64,000 nt of DNA from Aurantiochytrium sp. KH105 (Eukaryota > Sar > Bigyra > Thraustochytrida > Thraustochytriidae), in assembly GCA_003116975.1 (NCBI GenBank), contig BGKB01000193.1, positions 1-64,000 on the forward strand. The letters are read 5' to 3'. Made by a program: the position numbers and the translations under genes. The number at the start of each line of letters is the position of its first letter. Position 1 is the first letter of the stretch. A model generated the notes under the pieces. The model made no database searches. It saw only the letters and a program-made list of their open reading frames with translations, and was not told where the DNA came from. Below, in pieces: positions 61,101 to 64,000 of the stretch.

Positions 61101-64000
61101 TCGCCCACTGCACAGCAGGAGCTTCGTGCCGCGCAATTTATTGTCGACGAGCTCCAGCTCACGCCCTGGTACCTGACCCAGAGCTATATTAACAACAAGG
61201 CTGCCGAGCAGCCACGCCTCAAGCTCATCGGTCTCGGCGAGCCCTCGGGCCGACATGAGGCTATTAGCTACTTACCAGAGTCTATTGAGGGTTCCATTCG
61301 TAAGGGGGCGCGCAACAAGTTTCGGCACCGAATGGTGGCTGGCGCTGCTGCCACTGCAGCTGCCCTTAGTGCTGTTAAAGCTGCCGATGCAGAGGACAAG
61401 CAACAGGACAACAATGAAAAGAAAAAGCGCAGTGACCGGTATGGTGGTACCGAGCGCGATCTGCGTGGTCTCACCCTCGAGGTGGGCGCCAAAATTCTTT
61501 CTCTTTTTGGCCACGAATGGGAGGAGATTGATCTCCTCGACCGCTGGGATCGCATCATGCTTGTCGAAGAGTACGCCTCTGCCTACGGTGGCGCTGCCAA
61601 CATTCCCTTTCTCACAAAATTTGCACGCAACGCGCCCAAGCTCACCGAGAAGGACATTCGTGAGCGCGACGTTGTGCAAAAGCGCGTCAACGCTCTCTTC
61701 GAAAAGCAGATCAAGGCCATCAGCCAGCAGCAACCCCCCGCGTACGTTCTTGAAGAGGAAAAGCGGCGCGAGCGCAAGGCGCGTAAAAAGGAAAAGCGTA
61801 AGCGCGAACGTGCCGAGAAGCGCAAGCGCAAGGCCAATGGTGAAGACGGTCAAGAGGAGGGCGAGGACGACGCAGACGGTGACGACGGCGAAGATGGCGG
61901 CAAGGATGACGATGCAGACGACGAGGATGATGAGGACGACGAGAACGAAGAAGATGAGGACGAGGACGAAGACGACGAGGCAGCAGAGAACGAAGAGGAC
62001 GAGGATGGGAATCCAAAGTCCGCCAAGGCCAAATCTTCGGCCAAAATGGAGCAAGAGGATGAAGCGATTCTTGAAGATCTCGACAGTGACTCGGACTCGG
62101 ATGACTCGGATGACTCTGACGCAAGCTCTGTCGACGAAGGTGGAGCGGCGAACGTGACCGAGCCCGGAGCCGCCGGCTCCGATGCGGCATCGACAAGCAA
62201 GGCGAACGCCGCGGGAGTTGACGCAAAAGCAGATGCCAAGACTGACGACAAGACTGGCTCCAAAGCTGACGACAAGGAGGCAAGAAAACAGGCCAAGGCT
62301 GCAAAGAAGGCAAAAAAGAAGGCAGCCAAGGCAAGCGCATCTGCCGCAGGCACTGGGCCTGCCGCGACCTCCGGAGCTGCTTCTGGCCCGAACAAAGCGT
62401 CTGGCGCCGCGGCCAAGGACGATGATTCGGACTCGGACTCAGACTCGTCAGATGATTCGGACGATGGCGGCGCAAATCTGGACATGTTCAAAGCAAGTCT
62501 GGCAGGCCCGATGCAGTCCAGCGAGAACCTTCTCGACCAGAAAGACGGCGCTCCAGGCGCGGCGGCTGGGAAAAAGAAGGGAGAGCGCATGAGTGACGAG
62601 GAGCGAATGCTTGCTCTATTTAAGCAGAACATCACCAAGCGCCACATGACGGATGATGACAAGCAAAAGAATGAGGCAATCCTGAAGGAAGCTGCGGATC
62701 GTGCCAAAATGAGGCAGATCCCGGCTAACCTCCCCGGTCAGCCTCCTTTCCGCAAGCAGCAGGTGGTGCGGCGCACGGTGATTCGCAACCTTCCCAACGG
62801 GGAGACTGAGGTGAGCGTCGAGTACATCAAGGCTCCAGAGCTCGTCAAACAGGTGCGCGAAGACATTCGCAAGCGCGAGAGCCTTGCGGAGGGCTCGCGG
62901 AGGCTCACGCGGCCTGCGCTGGATAGCAAAGCGCGTAATCGCGCTCCACCTCCGCCAAGGGTGCAGGAGCGAGACCGTATCGAGGGCAAGAAACGTTTCG
63001 AAGAGTATCAGGCGAACATTCGTCAGTACGGCAAGAACTGGCCTTCAACCGTGAAAGCGGAGGGCGACCAAAAGCGCTGCCGCACTTGCGGTCTTCCTGG
63101 ACACGTGAGCAATGCGCGCATCTGCCCGCTTAACCACTTTGAGCTCAAGGACAACGACCAGGTGAAAATGAAGGGTCTAAAGTTGAAGTTGCCCATAGCC
63201 CCATCTGTTCCCCCCGTGGTGGGCCGCATTAGTCAGCGCACGGGCGTCAAGAGTTTCCTACAGGCGCGCAAGCGCCAGCTCGGTGGCAAGACGGAGCCCT
63301 CGAGCAAGTCTGCCAAGCGACAGAAACGGGGTGGCAACAGGCGTGTGGGCCCCGTGTCAGACCTGAGCGAAAAGCTCATGAAAGTGTATCAGGAGCTCTA
63401 CGTGATGCGCGAGGCCGAGCTCTTTCGAAAGAAGGTTAACAAGCAAGCTGTCCCCCGGTATTACGATATCATCAAAAAGCCCATGTACTTGGGCAAGATC
63501 AAGCAGAAGATCGAGGGTTTGCAGTACACCTCTCGCGCGGGCTTCATGGAAGATCTTAACCTTATGCTGAGCAATGCCGCCACTTTCAATGGCAATGAGA
63601 ACGAAATCACGCGCAAGGCGCGCGAGCTTGTGAGCACGGCAGAGAACTCTATGGCCAAGATGAGCGACGTACTCGCACAGCTCGAGCAGAACATTATCGA
63701 CAGTGGCGCAGCAGCGCCTCCGCCCCCGTCATCGTCTGGTTCAGGCGCCGGGTCAAACAAGCGCCGCAAAGTGAACTCTCTCTTTAAGGCGATGCCAAAT
63801 CCCCCAACCGCTGCTGCCGCTGGAGGAACTTCCTCGTCATCGTCGTCATCGTCAACCACGGCGCAGCAACCAAAGCAGCAGCCGCAGCAAGCGAACCTTT
63901 CTTCACAGTCGTCTATGAGCTTTGATCCATTTGCGGACGATGATGGGCCCTCGGCGACACCTGGCAATGACTTTTTCAGCGGCGGTCCGACGCCCAGTCC
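58158..64000 (+). CDS. TAF1: Transcription initiation factor TFIID subunit TAF1, truncated by the window edge
   Basis: 1947 codons are visible, one frame throughout, no stop before the right edge. TAF1 is the TFIID scaffold that binds TBP, TAF7 and promoter DNA. Seen: an N-terminal L-R-F-S-A-L-L-P segment and acidic linker; the conserved DUF3591 core from about residue 460, including W-L-D-Q-I-C-W-D-E-D (~463), then the L-F-E-Y-x-E-E-R-P-P-L-L-x-N-V-G-M block (~660); a long Asp/Glu/Lys-rich insert (about 1230-1450); a zinc knuckle C-R-T-C-G-L-P-G-H (~1640); and one bromodomain (about 1735-1845) with Y-Y-D-I-I-K-K-P-M and N-A-A-T-F-N-G. The Ser/Gln/Pro-rich tail continues off the window. Animals have two bromodomains; only one is seen here. 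ATG context is TTCACCATGT. Confidence 0.95.
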   Translation, partial: MSLARWTAAGRAAPSAKAAPSREDGRYAPRGIMSKLSEDEVKELGNQELARFPKLVDDSGEPVLRFSALLPSEAGQQHPLVPADKVIKRNRREVKVNEETWEHDALEKAQVLCHSVGFSLLGTPAEQLPIGHVIEEDLSDDESDSDNSSFAERADAKQIKPLESLANGHASSKGTPGSANGHLDASTSAAASTKISHGNKALSEESSITSCTDLLEMPTKRDSVVAAIDTAWENSISWGDDEEDPAGSKTSGNDSKDAFSSTAIVSKSTSVSAQPISIPSLDSKNVSVPPAKSDVAAVSPGASQDAKKSGASSPRSPKINIPKIVLSKSKGSPTSPVQPQQQQLSSAPPPPPPPLPSSSKNPDAMDVDDSDDDDDFDVEWSSSGPAGAGAGATGGSMSMTTGSNAQFFQVSMPTQNLGTSSNWGVFADEMENPPPRVSATELAVSQYLRTPMNQELASCMWLDQICWDEDLLDKRVVIDASFGAPLVVSANDTGCLTRDEIVEAYGNDVRPGAVLAREAMVVEKKKKEVFEKSAMGLKQLKKISKDERRTKLRENGYFRFIDEKNESNTEMGRGISERLRCRRLPQIPKEVIVQEYKAELKAADARRLHRPEVVVNPEVPLQVGKHTIFHAGIDGGIRQNRKNWTRADISGSTGAICLFEYMEERPPLLCNVGMASMLCNFYQADKPTDESFIPPTPPGHGRPVVLQPGDRSPFFAILRPKEMYPAIVNDLIVAPVCEHKVSKTDFLLVRPKRKGSSSTGAGADGAGSKEDVYIRNIKSLYLVGQTEPQREVFHPGTAETRANKRAKMREFLDWFVDYQVIRRFNREQRKRNSQVEPRKRNNLVQVAMDSKTFEHMFSLIAPAVVQKSLKRVAHVNRGRVVLNTSEAANLNDLREKISGPGMCQYESLQAGLQRLRDRSIELTSMCEVTRVMHAQAVLMDFYHLKERAGFALKEAVLSGGTHGVVPGSQHEREIARKHNVLSPTAQQELRAAQFIVDELQLTPWYLTQSYINNKAAEQPRLKLIGLGEPSGRHEAISYLPESIEGSIRKGARNKFRHRMVAGAAATAAALSAVKAADAEDKQQDNNEKKKRSDRYGGTERDLRGLTLEVGAKILSLFGHEWEEIDLLDRWDRIMLVEEYASAYGGAANIPFLTKFARNAPKLTEKDIRERDVVQKRVNALFEKQIKAISQQQPPAYVLEEEKRRERKARKKEKRKRERAEKRKRKANGEDGQEEGEDDADGDDGEDGGKDDDADDEDDEDDENEEDEDEDEDDEAAENEEDEDGNPKSAKAKSSAKMEQEDEAILEDLDSDSDSDDSDDSDASSVDEGGAANVTEPGAAGSDAASTSKANAAGVDAKADAKTDDKTGSKADDKEARKQAKAAKKAKKKAAKASASAAGTGPAATSGAASGPNKASGAAAKDDDSDSDSDSSDDSDDGGANLDMFKASLAGPMQSSENLLDQKDGAPGAAAGKKKGERMSDEERMLALFKQNITKRHMTDDDKQKNEAILKEAADRAKMRQIPANLPGQPPFRKQQVVRRTVIRNLPNGETEVSVEYIKAPELVKQVREDIRKRESLAEGSRRLTRPALDSKARNRAPPPPRVQERDRIEGKKRFEEYQANIRQYGKNWPSTVKAEGDQKRCRTCGLPGHVSNARICPLNHFELKDNDQVKMKGLKLKLPIAPSVPPVVGRISQRTGVKSFLQARKRQLGGKTEPSSKSAKRQKRGGNRRVGPVSDLSEKLMKVYQELYVMREAELFRKKVNKQAVPRYYDIIKKPMYLGKIKQKIEGLQYTSRAGFMEDLNLMLSNAATFNGNENEITRKARELVSTAENSMAKMSDVLAQLEQNIIDSGAAAPPPPSSSGSGAGSNKRRKVNSLFKAMPNPPTAAAAGGTSSSSSSSSTTAQQPKQQPQQANLSSQSSMSFDPFADDDGPSATPGNDFFSGGPTPS

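Overview
This is nuclear DNA from a microbial eukaryote. It has the GC-rich, codon-biased look of a stramenopile, most likely a thraustochytrid (labyrinthulomycete). The evidence is long, nearly intron-free genes, eukaryote-only products (TAF1, TPR, USP39, MSH6, tetraspanins, mitochondrial EF-G, Qri7, GTPBP) and intergenic DNA full of four- to six-base tandem repeats. The lineage call is an inference from style; no rRNA or other lineage marker is present.

Layout. 1-872 is the 3' end of an unrecognised gene. 1316-3433 (-) is a lipase maturation factor, divergent from a coiled-coil protein at 3948-5003 (+). 5132-6886 (-) is an unknown protein, divergent from the splicing factor USP39 (7657-9459, +). 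MSH6 follows (10125-14252, +), then a 2.1-kb gene-free stretch and a zinc alcohol dehydrogenase (16375-17454, +) that is tail-to-tail with a leucine-rich-repeat protein (17526-20201, -). A 1.3-kb DNA transposon with perfect 30-bp terminal inverted repeats (20370-21663) sits in the short divergent promoter between the LRR gene and a WD40 gene (21810-25428, +). The WD40 gene holds the only intron I can prove (24568-24748).

25592-30169 (-) encodes a 1525-residue piggyBac-derived protein with five SH3/Tudor-like modules and an apparently dead catalytic triad. Mitochondrial EF-G follows (31343-33595, -), then a double PqiA-domain membrane protein (34478-37666, +), a small secreted Cys-rich protein (38160-38657, +), an unknown protein (38784-39947, -), a TPR/Mlp nuclear-basket protein with an added FG-repeat region (40325-46630, -), mitochondrial Qri7/OSGEPL1 (47158-48588, +), two tetraspanins (48878-49708 and 51447-52283, both -), a GTPBP1/2-type GTPase (53944-56283, -) and TAF1 with a zinc knuckle and bromodomain (58158 to beyond the right edge, +).

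The genes do not form one pathway. Most are housekeeping: transcription initiation, splicing, mismatch repair, nuclear pore, mitochondrial translation and tRNA modification. The unusual content is the domesticated piggyBac fusion, the FG-bearing TPR, the promoter-resident transposon, the two-frame N-terminus of the GTPase and the repeat tracts just upstream of several start codons.
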